Notes: a model not told the origin generated them from the sequence alone. 64,000 nt of DNA from Ardenticatenales bacterium (GCA_020634575.1 JACKBM010000036.1:1-64000); one strand, 5' to 3'. Numbered from the stretch's first letter, positions 15,435 through 25,101 are shown. Made by a program: numbers and translations.

Positions 15435-16826
15435 ATGACGAACAAATATGAAGTCGTCGTCATCGGCTCTGGACCCGGCGGCTACGTGGCCGCTATCCGT
15501 GCCGGTCAGCTAGGGCTAAAAACAGCCATCATCGAACGAGAAAGCCTGGGCGGCGTCTGTCTCAACATTGGCTGTATCCCCTCCAAGGCTTTGCTTAAGA
15601 ATGCCGAACTGGTCTACACCATTACCAACCAGGCGCGTGAGTTTGGCTTTAGCTTTGACAACTTCAATGCTGATTTTGCCGTCGCCTACAAGCGCAGCCG
15701 CCAGGTCTCAGACCGGTTGGTTAAAGGCGTCGGCTTCCTGATGAAGAAGAACAAGATCGATGTCTACGAGGGCAGCGGCACCCTGACCGGCCCCAACAGC
15801 ATCCAGGTCACCTTGAACGCCGGCGGCGAAGAGACCATCGAGGCAGACAACATCATCCTGGCCACCGGCGCCCATCCCAAGAGCCTGCGCGGCATTGAGC
15901 TGGATGGCGAGAAGGTGATTACCTACAAGGAAGCGATCCTGAGTGACAAACTGCCGGCCCGGGCCGTAATCGTCGGCGGCGGCGCCATCGGCGTGGAGTT
16001 CGCCTACGTCTGGGCCAACTACGGCGTCGACGTCACCATCGTCGAATTTATGCCCCAGCTTCTGCCCCGCGAGGACCCGGATGCGGCTGATGTGCTGCAG
16101 AAGGCGTACAAGAAGATGGGCATCAAAATGTACACCGGCACCGGCGTGCAAGGGGTTGACAAATCGGGCGATGAGATCAAGGTCAGCCTCTCCAACGGCG
16201 AGACTCTGGCTACAGACCTGGTGCTGATGGCGGTTGGTTTTGCCCCCAACATCAGCGGGATCGGCCTGGACGCCGCCGGCGTGGAGCTGAACGAGTTTGG
16301 CGCCATCGCCATCGACGAGCAGATGCGCACCAATGTGCCATCGATCTTCGCCATCGGCGACTGCGCTGTTGAGTTGCGCCTGGCCCATGTAGCCTCAGCC
16401 ATGGGCATCGTCGCCGCTGAAGTGATCGCCGGACACCCAACCGTCACCCTGGACTATCGGATGATGCCACGCGCGACCTACTCCCAACCGCAGGTCGCCA
16501 GCTTTGGCTACACCGAGGCAGAGGCCAAAGAGGCCGGCTACGAAATCAATGTCGGTCAGTTCCCCTTCCAGCCCAACGGCCGCGCCCTGGGCATGGCCAA
16601 GCGGGATGGCTTCGTCAAGATCATCGCCGACGCCCGCTACGGCGAAATTCTGGGCGCCCACCTGGTGGGGCCGGATGTGGCCGAACTGCTGCCAGAACTG
16701 ACGCTGGCCCAACAAGCTGAGCTCACGTCCGAGGAGATCGCCCGCAACGTCCACGCCCATCCGACCCTGAGTGAGGTCGTCATGGAAGCAGCCCACGGCG
16801 TCGAGGGCAGCCCCATCCACATCTAG
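15435..16826 (+). CDS. lpdA: Dihydrolipoyl dehydrogenase
   Basis: 463-residue flavoprotein disulfide oxidoreductase, the E3 component of 2-oxoacid dehydrogenase complexes (NAD-linked reoxidation of dihydrolipoyl groups). The N-terminal FAD-binding GSGPGG is followed by the redox-active pair in GGVCLNIGCIPSKALL. A second nucleotide-binding motif, GGGAIGVEF, lies near residue 180. The second FAD contact is FAIGDC. The C-terminal dimer interface carries HAHPTLSE with the catalytic His-Glu. The ATG at 15435 has GGAG 6 bases upstream and gives the normal family length. E1 and E2 genes are not adjacent, so the complex it serves is unknown. Confidence 0.96.
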   Translation: MTNKYEVVVIGSGPGGYVAAIRAGQLGLKTAIIERESLGGVCLNIGCIPSKALLKNAELVYTITNQAREFGFSFDNFNADFAVAYKRSRQVSDRLVKGVGFLMKKNKIDVYEGSGTLTGPNSIQVTLNAGGEETIEADNIILATGAHPKSLRGIELDGEKVITYKEAILSDKLPARAVIVGGGAIGVEFAYVWANYGVDVTIVEFMPQLLPREDPDAADVLQKAYKKMGIKMYTGTGVQGVDKSGDEIKVSLSNGETLATDLVLMAVGFAPNISGIGLDAAGVELNEFGAIAIDEQMRTNVPSIFAIGDCAVELRLAHVASAMGIVAAEVIAGHPTVTLDYRMMPRATYSQPQVASFGYTEAEAKEAGYEINVGQFPFQPNGRALGMAKRDGFVKIIADARYGEILGAHLVGPDVAELLPELTLAQQAELTSEEIARNVHAHPTLSEVVMEAAHGVEGSPIHI

Positions 16827-16837
16827 AGTTAAGAGAA

Positions 16838-16875
16838 AGATGGCGAGGATGACAAAAGCGTCATCCTCGCCATCT
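16838..16875. terminator. Bidirectional hairpin between lpdA and a convergent gene
   Basis: AGATGGCGAGGATGAC and GTCATCCTCGCCATCT form a perfect 16-bp stem with a 6-nt loop. There is no long T-run on either side, but the position between convergent genes fits a shared terminator. Confidence 0.75.
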
Positions 16876-16889
16876 CTGTCAAGATTATC

Positions 16890-17498
16890 CTAGTCCAGAT
16901 GGCGGCGTGCCCAGAAAAGTCGCTGAATAACCCCCAGCAGCACCAGGCCACTCATCAGCACAAACAGATAGTCCAGCCAAAAAGGCAGGATGAGAAACGC
17001 ATAGAAAAAGACAATGGTGAGAAAGCCGCCCACAATGCCATTCGGCATGGTGATGGTTGTCTCTTCAGCACGGGCAGCAGCGCCATGCTGGCGTTTTTCC
17101 AGAATAGCAGCCAGGTAGGTCCAGCTGACGCCGTTGACGTAGAAGCTACCCAGCAGTAGAGCCAGCAACAGCCAGCGCTGCTCATTTGGCTCGCCCGCTA
17201 CCAGACCAATCGGCACGGCGGCATAAATGACAAAATCCAGCACAATGTCCAGGTAGCCGCCAAAATCTGATTGATTGCCGCTCAAGCGCGCAACCACCCC
17301 ATCCAGCCCGTCAAAAATCCGGTTCAGACTCCAGCCCAACACAGCCCACCAATACAGCTGCTGCCAGGCCAGCACGGCCGTAACCAGACCAAAGAGCAGC
17401 GACACCAACGTCAGCGAGGCCGGCGGTACCCGCACAAAAAGGCGGGCTAATGGCAGTAACATGAATTCTTTAAAGCGGCGCATCAAATCATCAAACAT
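16890..17498 (-). CDS. CDP-alcohol phosphatidyltransferase family protein
   Basis: 202-residue integral membrane protein with about five or six helices. The complete family signature D-x2-D-G-x2-A-R-x8-G-x3-D-x3-D is present in DGLDGVVARLSGNQSDFGGY and the residues after it. These enzymes transfer a phospho-alcohol from a CDP-linked donor, as in phosphatidylglycerophosphate, phosphatidylinositol-phosphate or cardiolipin synthesis. The exact alcohol cannot be assigned. Its ATG overlaps the end of the upstream SDR gene by 8 bases, so the two are probably cotranscribed and coupled. Confidence 0.9.
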   Translation of the reverse strand: MFDDLMRRFKEFMLLPLARLFVRVPPASLTLVSLLFGLVTAVLAWQQLYWWAVLGWSLNRIFDGLDGVVARLSGNQSDFGGYLDIVLDFVIYAAVPIGLVAGEPNEQRWLLLALLLGSFYVNGVSWTYLAAILEKRQHGAAARAEETTITMPNGIVGGFLTIVFFYAFLILPFWLDYLFVLMSGLVLLGVIQRLFWARRHLD

Positions 17499-19002
17499 CG
17501 ATCTTCTCGTAAAGCAGGCGGCGCATCATAGCGCCCATCAAGCGAGGGGCCAGCCGGCCGATCAGCGCCAGCACCTTATTGCTCGCGCCTGGAATCAGCC
17601 GGCGGGCGCGGCGCTGCTGCGCCCGCCAGATGTGAGCTGCTAGGGTCGCCGGCAACATGCGGCGACCCTCCTGGCTGTTATCCGGGCTGTAGCGGCGGGC
17701 GTGTTCGGTTCGGGTTGGGCCGGGGAAAATGGTCAGGGTGCGCCAGCCCGCCGCTCCGAGGCTGCGGGCAAAGTGAGCCACCCCATCCTTGGTCGCCGCA
17801 TAGACAGACGCACCCGGATAGCCGGTGTGATGGGACAGCGAGGAGAGGAATAGCAGGTTGGCATCCGGCCGGATCAGCTCCGCAGCCAGCAGGCCCGCCG
17901 TCAACCAGAGCGGCGCCAGCAGATTGAGAGCCAGAACCTTCTCCTGGCCAGACCAGGCCATCTTTTCAAAATGACCAAAGGCACTGATACCGGCATTCTG
18001 AATGACGACAGCCAGCAGCTCACCCCCGACCAGGTCGTCCAGCACAGCCTGGCAGCCAGCAGTCTGGCTCAGATCAGCCACGATGACCTGGCAGCGCCCG
18101 CCGGCAGCTCGGATGGCGTCCGCAGTTGCCGCCGCCGCAGCCCCATCGTTGTCCACCCCGACGATCGCGTAGCCGGCCTGGCTATATTGCTGCGCCAGGG
18201 CCTGGCCAATGCCGGCGCCAAAGCCGGTGATGAGACAACGGCCAGGGGGGTGAGTGGCCCGGGGGTTGGGTCGCGCTTCCAGGAGCGGTTGCAGCCACCG
18301 GCCGGATCGGTAAATTAGCGTATTCAGAAATCCCAGCGACGCTTCCGGCCGGCCCTGCTCGATGAGGCGACGAATGCGCCGGGCTGCCTCCTCGGCGGGC
18401 ATGAAGCGATCGGGCTTCATCTGGCTGAGGTCCAGGCCGCTTTTGGCATGCATGCCGGTCCGAGTGGCGCCGGGGTGGATGAGTTGGATGGTGACCGGCC
18501 GGTCCTGCCATTCAAGCTGCAGGCTGCGCACAAAGCCATCTAACGCCGCCTTACTGGCCGCATACGCCGCATAATTCGGCGCCGGCCAGCCCACAACCAC
18601 CGAGCTGATAAAAACGATGTGGGCTGCTGGAGCCAATTGGCCCCCGGCCAACGCGTGTGTCAGCGCCAGTGGCGCACGCACATTTACCGCCAGCAACTCG
18701 GCCAACGCCGCCGGCGGCTGGTCGGGTAATGGCCCCGTATACCCCAGCCCGGCATTCAAAATGAGTTCATCAATGGGTGGCGCCGCTTGCGCCTGCAGAA
18801 ACGCGCTGACCGCGCTGGCGCAATCCGGGTCGGCCAGGTCAACCTGGCAATAGGTTGTTGGCGTAAAAAAAGGCTCGCTGGTCAGCTCCGCCAGATCGCG
18901 CCGGCCTACCAGGAAGAGCTGCGCGCCGGCGGCGTAGTATTGGCGTGCCAGGGCCAGGCCAATGCCATCTGTAGCCCCTGTGATCAGTATCGTTTTGGTC
19001 AT
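17491..19002 (-). CDS. Fused double short-chain dehydrogenase/reductase
   Basis: 503 residues containing two complete SDR domains. Domain 1 (about 1-235) has the cofactor motif TGATDGIG and the active-site YAASK. Domain 2 (about 250-490) has TGFGAGIG and YAATK. Each also has the NAG motif (LNAGLG and QNAGIS) and the catalytic Ser (FISSV and FLSSL). Both halves look catalytically competent. The ATG at 19002 is preferred over the longer open frame because it begins directly at the first beta strand (MTKTILITG). It is cotranscribed with the downstream phosphatidyltransferase gene, which hints at lipid metabolism. Substrates are unknown. Confidence 0.9.
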   Translation of the reverse strand: MTKTILITGATDGIGLALARQYYAAGAQLFLVGRRDLAELTSEPFFTPTTYCQVDLADPDCASAVSAFLQAQAAPPIDELILNAGLGYTGPLPDQPPAALAELLAVNVRAPLALTHALAGGQLAPAAHIVFISSVVVGWPAPNYAAYAASKAALDGFVRSLQLEWQDRPVTIQLIHPGATRTGMHAKSGLDLSQMKPDRFMPAEEAARRIRRLIEQGRPEASLGFLNTLIYRSGRWLQPLLEARPNPRATHPPGRCLITGFGAGIGQALAQQYSQAGYAIVGVDNDGAAAAATADAIRAAGGRCQVIVADLSQTAGCQAVLDDLVGGELLAVVIQNAGISAFGHFEKMAWSGQEKVLALNLLAPLWLTAGLLAAELIRPDANLLFLSSLSHHTGYPGASVYAATKDGVAHFARSLGAAGWRTLTIFPGPTRTEHARRYSPDNSQEGRRMLPATLAAHIWRAQQRRARRLIPGASNKVLALIGRLAPRLMGAMMRRLLYEKIDV

Positions 19003-19084
19003 CAAGATTGTCGTGCCGTTAACTCGCCGATTTTGCCAGCTGTCTCGCCCTGTCAAAAGCCCACAAAATCAGCAAGCTTTGGGG

Positions 19085-19918
19085 TTAGTTGAGCCTGACC
19101 CATTGGTCAAGACGGGCTACCATCTTGTCGCGCAAGATGGTGGCATCCGTGGCGTGCGGCGCCAGGGTCAAATATTGTTCCAGGCAATAAAAGGCGCGGG
19201 ACAGATCATTTTCCTGCAGAGCAGCGATCGCCTCATCACGCCACAGGTCTACCCGATCCGGAACAACGACCCTTAGATGTTGTATCACCCGCAGGCTATT
19301 ACCCCATTCCCGCCGGGCCAGGTAAATCTGGCGCAGGTTTTCCAGCATCCGGGTAATAATGGCGACCGTGGACACGGGCTGTAACCATTGCGGTTCGAAA
19401 GGTCCCTGATACCCGGTGCTTTCTTCTACCATGCGGGCGCATTCGCGGAATGTAACCGGCCGGCCGCCGTGAAATGGGTCAAAATGATAGGCGTTGGCTG
19501 GCCCATTGACCCCGACGATAAAGTGGCCGGGCAAACCAACCCCGTAGGCCGGGATTTTCAGCTTTTCGGCGATGATGAGTAGGAGGGCGGACAGGGCAAT
19601 CGGAATACCACGTTTCCGATCCAGAAGAATTGGCAGGAAGCTGTTGAGGGGATCGTAGTAATCCTCTTTCTCTCCCTGGAAGCCCTGGTCGACAAAGAGA
19701 AACTCGCATAACTCCTGCATCTGATCAACGTCGCCCAGCTGGCGGTCAATACGAGCCGCCGCCGCCTCGGCCAGCAGATTGAAGCGGGCGGCCGTACCGA
19801 CCAGATCCAGCTCCGGCTGAGCAATACCCTGTGCCAACGTCAGGCACGCCAGCAAAAGATCTGGATCATCTTGATTAATCGCTTGTTTGAACTGCCGCAT
19901 AAGCTGATTATCTTGCAT
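19085..19918 (-). CDS. SirB1/transglutaminase-like protein
   Basis: About 277 residues from the ATG at 19918; the frame is open to a GTG at 19963, but the ATG is better placed. The central region matches SirB1-type proteins, with YYDPLNSFLP, a RGIPIALSALLL segment, and GLPGHFIVGV followed by FDPFHGG. The C-terminal 90 residues look like TPR helices. In this family the transglutaminase Cys is often missing, and here GIPIALS stands where active forms have a Cys. Function is therefore uncertain. It shares a 65-base divergent promoter region with plsC. Confidence 0.8.
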   Translation of the reverse strand: MQDNQLMRQFKQAINQDDPDLLLACLTLAQGIAQPELDLVGTAARFNLLAEAAAARIDRQLGDVDQMQELCEFLFVDQGFQGEKEDYYDPLNSFLPILLDRKRGIPIALSALLLIIAEKLKIPAYGVGLPGHFIVGVNGPANAYHFDPFHGGRPVTFRECARMVEESTGYQGPFEPQWLQPVSTVAIITRMLENLRQIYLARREWGNSLRVIQHLRVVVPDRVDLWRDEAIAALQENDLSRAFYCLEQYLTLAPHATDATILRDKMVARLDQWVRLN

Positions 19919-19968
19919 GGTCAGCCTGCCGACAAGTCCAGCCCCTGCCTGATCCCACTTCACTGTGC

Positions 19969-19974
19969 TAAAAT
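19969..19974 (+). promoter_or_regulatory. -10 box, probable leaderless promoter of plsC
   Basis: TAAAAT ends 9 bases before the ATG at 19984, the same geometry as at the first gene of the window. No Shine-Dalgarno is present. Confidence 0.45.
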
Positions 19975-19983
19975 CAAGTGGCC

Positions 19984-20652
19984 ATGTTTCTGAAAATATT
20001 ACGCCTTGTCAGTCGCTTCATTGTTCACGTCATTGCCCGGGTTGAAATTGTGGGCATGGACAACATTCCCGCCAATGGCGGCGCTGTTGTGGTCGCCAAT
20101 CATATCGGCCGGCTGGATGCCATGCTCGGCGTTGTCCTCTCCAGCAGAACCGACTTCGTCCTATTTGTAGCCGACAAATACCGCACATCCGCCTTCTGGC
20201 GTTTCTTTGTGCGCCATCTGGATGCAGTCTGGCTCAATCGGGAGGGGCTGGATCTGAAAGCCATGCGTGCCGTGCAACAGCGGCTTGAAGCGGGCCAGGT
20301 ATTGCTCATTGCCCCAGAGGGGACGCGCAGCAGCAGCGGCACGATGCAGCCGGCCAAACCAGGCGCTGCCTACCTGGCAGCCCGGGCCGGTCTGCCCGTT
20401 GTCCCGATTGGGATCACGGGCACTGAGGATCATCTGGTGCGCGGACGCCTACGCCGCTTGCAGCGCCTCGATATTCGCATCAACATTGGCGAGCCGTTCT
20501 ACCTGGCACCATTGGAAAGACATACCCGGGATGCCCAGTTGGCCGCCTACACAGATGAAATCATGTGTCAAATTGGCCGGCTGCTCCCACCGCAATACCG
20601 GGGCATTTACGCCAGCCATCCTCGCCTTGACGAACTCTTGGCCGCAACCTGA
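19984..20652 (+). CDS. plsC: 1-acyl-sn-glycerol-3-phosphate acyltransferase family protein
   Basis: 222 residues, a PlsC-type membrane-associated acyltransferase. The catalytic NHIGRLD box (the H-x4-D motif, about residues 39-45) and the glycerol-3-phosphate-binding EGTRS box are both present, with VPIGITG downstream. The expected reaction is acylation of lysophosphatidic acid to phosphatidic acid. An in-frame GTG two codons upstream is possible, but the ATG at 19984 begins the usual hydrophobic N-terminus. It is divergent from the SirB1-like gene. Confidence 0.9.
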   Translation: MFLKILRLVSRFIVHVIARVEIVGMDNIPANGGAVVVANHIGRLDAMLGVVLSSRTDFVLFVADKYRTSAFWRFFVRHLDAVWLNREGLDLKAMRAVQQRLEAGQVLLIAPEGTRSSSGTMQPAKPGAAYLAARAGLPVVPIGITGTEDHLVRGRLRRLQRLDIRINIGEPFYLAPLERHTRDAQLAAYTDEIMCQIGRLLPPQYRGIYASHPRLDELLAAT

Positions 20653-20973
20653 ATTCGCGGCACGAACGTTTGCCAAAATATCACACTCAAGCTATCCTTC
20701 TAACTGGTAGCCACTATTGGTAGGTTTCTTGGCGGATAAGATAGACCAGGTCATGACTACCGGGGTAATATCGCCAGTTTAGTCTAGGAAACGGCGCAAC
20801 TGGCAAGCTTCATCGGTCCGGACACCTGGTTCCGTGCCCATCGTTTCAACCCACTTTATAGATGAATTAAGCAAGACTGCGCCATTGGCGTTAATGGTGC
20901 CTATCGGTCAAATTGTGGTTGCCAGTAGCTCACCGGCCCGAAAGCCATTGGGAGCGCTGAAAAGGAGTTTTGG
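20653..20973. other. 321-bp gap without a recognisable feature
   Basis: No tRNA, terminator or credible small ORF was seen. The only clear signal is AAGGAG (20962-20967), the ribosome-binding site of the next gene. The gap presumably holds that gene's promoter. Confidence 0.5.
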
Positions 20974-22047
20974 ATGAGTGACACAGAGTTTTCAGGCCTG
21001 ACAATGCCTGTTTTTACAGCTTTTGGTTGGGCTGGTGAAGAAGCAGCCATTAATTATGCCCTGTCGCAGCTGGACGGTTTTGCCCGGGCCCTGCATGAGG
21101 CTCTGGCCGAGAATATCACCGCCTACATGCCATTTTTTGGTTTGGACAAGGGCAATCAGGTCTCTTATATCGCCGTCGAGCGCGATCACGAATCCGGCCC
21201 CTTCTTCTCTTTCATCGCCCGGCCGATGACCTTCGAGATGCGGCTGAATGTCACAAACCGCAAGGCCATTGGCGCCATCCTGTCTGCGGCCGAAAAGGAT
21301 GCGGCCGGCTGGTATGAGCATATGAACAATGTGCCGGATGGCTGGCAATTGCGCATACAACAGGCCCAGGTTGAGGGTGAATCTGTTTCTCATTACCAGG
21401 ACTTGTTCAAGGATAACCCGGGCAGCCTGACCGCTGAGTCCGCGACAGAGCTTGCGGGCCGCGCCGCCTATCTCAACAGCGAAGACGACAAGTGGCTCAC
21501 ACCGCTGTTTCTGACCTACAAGATGCCATCGGAAAGCGTGGCAACAATGGGTATGAACAGCCCGGTTGTCTTCGCTGACATGCTGGCTGAACTGTCCCCG
21601 CTGATCGATTGGCTGAATGCCAATACCGTCAAGCGCGTCACCAAAAGCAAGACGACCACCGCCCGCCGGCCAGTGCAGGCGCGCAGGGTCGCGCCCGCGC
21701 CCGCTATTCCCGTTTCCCGTGGTGAAGAAACCTTCACCTACACCACTGAATTGAAAGGTCTGCACATTCGCAAAGGCTTTATCAATCTCACGCCCAACCA
21801 CTGGCCATTTTTTGCCCTGAGCGCCCGTGCTGAAACGCAACCTGTAACAATCTTTTACGATGACAAAAAGGACCAGGAAAGCAGCGTCTGGCGTCTGGTA
21901 AGCACTGACCAGGCCAGGATCGTTCTCGGACCATCTGTCAAGATCTGGCTTGCTAATAACTTCCGAGCCGAAGACAAGGTCCAGGTCGTGGCGACCAAGA
22001 AGGACGATAAGCGCTTTGAGATTCGCCTGACGCCTATCGCAGGATAA
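20974..22047 (+). CDS. Hypothetical protein, family not recognised
   Basis: 357 residues, soluble, with no signal peptide. AAGGAG lies 6 bases before the ATG, so the start is firm. The N-terminal 220 residues look like a mixed domain with many Phe, Trp and Tyr. A basic Ala/Pro/Arg-rich linker (about 225-250) leads to a C-terminal domain of about 100 residues with several strands. I do not recognise either domain. The basic linker could contact nucleic acid, but that is only a guess. The gene stands alone before pyk. Confidence 0.8.
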   Translation: MSDTEFSGLTMPVFTAFGWAGEEAAINYALSQLDGFARALHEALAENITAYMPFFGLDKGNQVSYIAVERDHESGPFFSFIARPMTFEMRLNVTNRKAIGAILSAAEKDAAGWYEHMNNVPDGWQLRIQQAQVEGESVSHYQDLFKDNPGSLTAESATELAGRAAYLNSEDDKWLTPLFLTYKMPSESVATMGMNSPVVFADMLAELSPLIDWLNANTVKRVTKSKTTTARRPVQARRVAPAPAIPVSRGEETFTYTTELKGLHIRKGFINLTPNHWPFFALSARAETQPVTIFYDDKKDQESSVWRLVSTDQARIVLGPSVKIWLANNFRAEDKVQVVATKKDDKRFEIRLTPIAG

Positions 22048-22171
22048 ATATCGATCCTGGCACATTTCTGTGCCAGTAAAACCCTGCGCCACCGGCCGGA
22101 AATTGGTAACATTAATACCTGATGTTTTCGGGCTGGCAGCTCAAATGCTCCTGCGCCTTTCGGGAAGCGAC

Positions 22172-23599
22172 ATGACACGAACCAAAATTGTGGCCACGAT
22201 AGGGCCAGCCTCGGCCAAACCTGAAGTGTTCCGGCTGATGTTACGGGCCGGGCTCAACGTGGCCCGCGTAAATTTCTCCCACGGCTCCCACGAGAGTCAT
22301 CAGGAAACCATTGAAATGATCCGGCGCATTGCCCGTGAAGAGGGTAAGGTGCTGGCGATCCTGGGCGACCTCCAGGGGCCCAAAATCAGGTTTGGCCTGT
22401 TGCCGGACGGCGGCATTGAGCTGAAAAGCGGCGACCGCTTACGCATGGCGCCAGAAGCCACTGAACCGGACATTATCCCCCTGCCCCATCCCGAAATTTT
22501 CCCGGCGATCCGGCCCGGTTCACGTATGGTGATTGGCGATGGTGAGCTGGAATTTCGTGTCCTGGCTCATCGCGACAATATCCTCACAACCGAAGCAATC
22601 TACCCTGGTCTGTTGGAATCGCGCAAGGGCATCAACATGCCGGGCACGATGCTGCCCATCTCCAGCATCACGGAAAAAGATAAAGAAGACCTTCTCTTCG
22701 CCTGCCGCATGGACCTGGATTACATCGCGCTCTCCTTTGTCCGTACTGCCGACGACATTCGCGAACTACGCGAAATCATGGCGACGTGCGCTGCCAATAT
22801 CCCCATTATCGCCAAAATCGAGAAGAGCGAGGCGCTGGAACACCTGGAAGAGATTCTCCATGAGTCGGATGGCATGATGGTCGCCCGCGGCGATCTGGGT
22901 ATCGACGTCCCGCCCCAACAGGTGCCATTCCTGCAAAAGCAGATCATTCGGGCCTGTAATGAAGTGGGTAAGCCCGTCATTACCGCGACGCAGATGCTGC
23001 AATCCATGGTCAGCAACCCCCGCCCCACTCGAGCCGAGGCGAGCGACGTCGCCAACGCCATCCTGGACGGCAGTGATGCCATCATGCTCTCTGGCGAAAC
23101 AGCCTCTGGCAAATATCCGGTCGAGTCAGTCCTCATGATGCGTCACATCAGTGAGATCACCGAGCAGGAATTTCCCTACGACGTGTGGCAACAGCGTCGC
23201 CGCCAGAGCATCCACGACACAACCAACATCACAGCGGCGATCAGCGCCGCTTGTTGTGGTATCGCCGAAGAGGTTGATGCCAGCCTGATCGTCAGCACGA
23301 CGATGTCCGGCTATACGGCCCGTCAAATCGCCCGCCACCGGCCCCGTACCCCCATCGTCGCCGTCTCGCCGCTGGAGCAAACCCAGCGTCGCCTGGCTCT
23401 TGTGTGGGGTGTGGAATGTTTTATCATCCCTTACTTCCGCAAGACGGACACCATGTTCAAGAAAACGCGGCAGGCGCTGCGACCGCTCAATTTGCACAAA
23501 GGTGAGCGGATGGTCTTTTCAGCTGGGGTCCCGTTTGGTGAGACCGGGCAAACCAACCTGATTACCGTGCAGGAGATTGGCGCACCCGGTTTTGATTGA
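22172..23599 (+). CDS. pyk: Pyruvate kinase
   Basis: 475 residues covering the A, B and C domains of pyruvate kinase, which makes ATP and pyruvate from ADP and phosphoenolpyruvate. Landmarks are the N-terminal TKIVATIGPAS, NFSHG, the catalytic-lysine segment IAKIEKSEAL, ARGDLG, and ATQMLQSM followed by NPRPTRAE. The ATG at 22172 is used because the family starts immediately before TKIVATIGP; the open frame extends 34 codons further upstream without homology. The C-terminal effector domain is complete. It lies between unrelated genes. Confidence 0.97.
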   Translation: MTRTKIVATIGPASAKPEVFRLMLRAGLNVARVNFSHGSHESHQETIEMIRRIAREEGKVLAILGDLQGPKIRFGLLPDGGIELKSGDRLRMAPEATEPDIIPLPHPEIFPAIRPGSRMVIGDGELEFRVLAHRDNILTTEAIYPGLLESRKGINMPGTMLPISSITEKDKEDLLFACRMDLDYIALSFVRTADDIRELREIMATCAANIPIIAKIEKSEALEHLEEILHESDGMMVARGDLGIDVPPQQVPFLQKQIIRACNEVGKPVITATQMLQSMVSNPRPTRAEASDVANAILDGSDAIMLSGETASGKYPVESVLMMRHISEITEQEFPYDVWQQRRRQSIHDTTNITAAISAACCGIAEEVDASLIVSTTMSGYTARQIARHRPRTPIVAVSPLEQTQRRLALVWGVECFIIPYFRKTDTMFKKTRQALRPLNLHKGERMVFSAGVPFGETGQTNLITVQEIGAPGFD

Positions 23600-23665
23600 G
23601 TTCAGCCTATTAATCCCTTAACAGAGCGCCTATCGGAGATCTCTCAGCCCATATCGGCGTGAAGC

Positions 23666-23674
23666 TGTTATAAT
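23666..23674 (+). promoter_or_regulatory. Extended -10 promoter of the AAA ATPase operon
   Basis: TGTTATAAT about 86 bases before the ATG at 23760. No convincing -35 is seen, as is usual for extended -10 promoters. Confidence 0.6.
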
Positions 23675-23759
23675 CGGCGTAAGGTTCAACCAACATAATG
23701 GGTGTTTGTTAGTTGATCAAAATCCAGAAGTGCCGCTAAAACAAACGACGGAGTTGGTA

Positions 23760-25100
23760 ATGGCTGCTCAAACCACGATGGGCACATCCGATTTACAGGC
23801 CCAGCATACCCCGCCCCCACAGACTGTGTGGCGCCCAAAAACTATAAGCAATCTTGAGGATACCGGCCTCACCCAGGGTCTGGTTGCTGAGCTGGTTCTC
23901 AAGACGATCTATTTCCGCGGACAGGTCACCGGTTATGAAGTGGCAGACTATATTCGTCTGCCCTTTCAGAATGTGGTCCGGCCGGTTCTCGAAAATCTCA
24001 AGCGAGAGCGCTTGTGCGAAGTGACCGGCGCCGGTGGCCTGGGTGCTGGCGCCTATCAATATGTCATCACCTCGGAAGGCATCCGCCGGGCCCGCGAATA
24101 TCTGGAGCGGACAACCTACACGGATGTCGCCCCGGTGCCCTGGAAGCAATATGTCGAAGCGATGCGTATCCAGGGGCGCGAACGGTTGACGGTCAATGAA
24201 GAGATGATGCGGCGCACACTCAAGCATCTCATCCTCAACGAATCCATCTTTGACATGATTGGCCCAGCCGTCAATTCCGGCAAATCCATCTTCCTTTATG
24301 GCCCGCCCGGGAACGGCAAAACCACCATTGCTGAATCTATCGGCCGTCTGGTCCTGGGCAACGAAATGTATATTCCGTACGCCGTCGAGGCCGATGGCCA
24401 GATTATCAAGGTATTTGACAACATCAACCATACGGTGATTGATGAGTCAACGCAGCGGGTGGTCACCGGCAGTCTGGGTGATAAGCCAGATGCACGCTGG
24501 ATCCGCATTAAGCGGCCGGTCATCATGGTCGGTGGCGAGCTGACCCTGGATGGGTTGGAGCTCGTTTACGACCCGGTGAACAAATATTATGAAGCGCCGT
24601 TCCAGATGAAAGCGAACGGCGGCATGTTCCTGATCGATGACTTTGGCCGGCAACAAATCCGGCCGCGCGACCTGCTGAACCGATGGGTTGTGCCGATGGA
24701 GAAGAATGTCGATTTCCTGGCGCTGCATACCGGCCGGAAAATGGAAGTCCCCTTCGAAGTCCTGATCGTTTTTTCCACCAACCTGCCGCCCCGCGATCTC
24801 GTCGACGAGGCGTTCCTGCGCCGTATCCGCCATAAAATCGGCGTCACGTCGCCCAGCTTTGACGAATACCGGTCGATCTTCGAACGGGAGTGCAAGGCCC
24901 GCAACATCCCGTACCAGGACAAAGCCGTCAAATATCTGCTGCAGGAATTCTATATCAAGAAAAATCGGACGCCGCGAGCCAGCCATCCGCGTGACTTGCT
25001 CGACCAGCTGGAGGATATTGCCGCTTATCTCAACACGGAACCGCGTCTGAGCAAGACCCTACTTGATCGGGCGGTCTCCTCCTACTTCGTCGATATGTAA
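23760..25100 (+). CDS. AAA ATPase with N-terminal winged-helix-like domain
   Basis: 446 residues. The ATG at 23760 has GGAG 6 bases upstream. Residues about 35-130 form a winged-helix-like module (YEVADYIRLPFQNVVRPVLE). The ATPase part begins about residue 150, with Walker A GPPGNGKT at 181-188, a Walker B-like MFLIDDFG, a sensor FSTNLPP and an arginine-finger region RRIRHKI. A C-terminal helical lid follows. It resembles a conserved ATP-binding protein of Chloroflexota, but I cannot assign a substrate. The phosphodiesterase and lipid-kinase genes follow within 1 and 6 bases, so the three form an operon. Confidence 0.85.
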   Translation: MAAQTTMGTSDLQAQHTPPPQTVWRPKTISNLEDTGLTQGLVAELVLKTIYFRGQVTGYEVADYIRLPFQNVVRPVLENLKRERLCEVTGAGGLGAGAYQYVITSEGIRRAREYLERTTYTDVAPVPWKQYVEAMRIQGRERLTVNEEMMRRTLKHLILNESIFDMIGPAVNSGKSIFLYGPPGNGKTTIAESIGRLVLGNEMYIPYAVEADGQIIKVFDNINHTVIDESTQRVVTGSLGDKPDARWIRIKRPVIMVGGELTLDGLELVYDPVNKYYEAPFQMKANGGMFLIDDFGRQQIRPRDLLNRWVVPMEKNVDFLALHTGRKMEVPFEVLIVFSTNLPPRDLVDEAFLRRIRHKIGVTSPSFDEYRSIFERECKARNIPYQDKAVKYLLQEFYIKKNRTPRASHPRDLLDQLEDIAAYLNTEPRLSKTLLDRAVSSYFVDM

Positions 25101-25101
25101 C

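Noticed and set aside
20992..22092. 366-codon leftward open frame opposite the gene at 20974
   Set aside because: The rightward gene has a perfect AAGGAG start and balanced composition. The leftward frame has none and a shadow-like composition.
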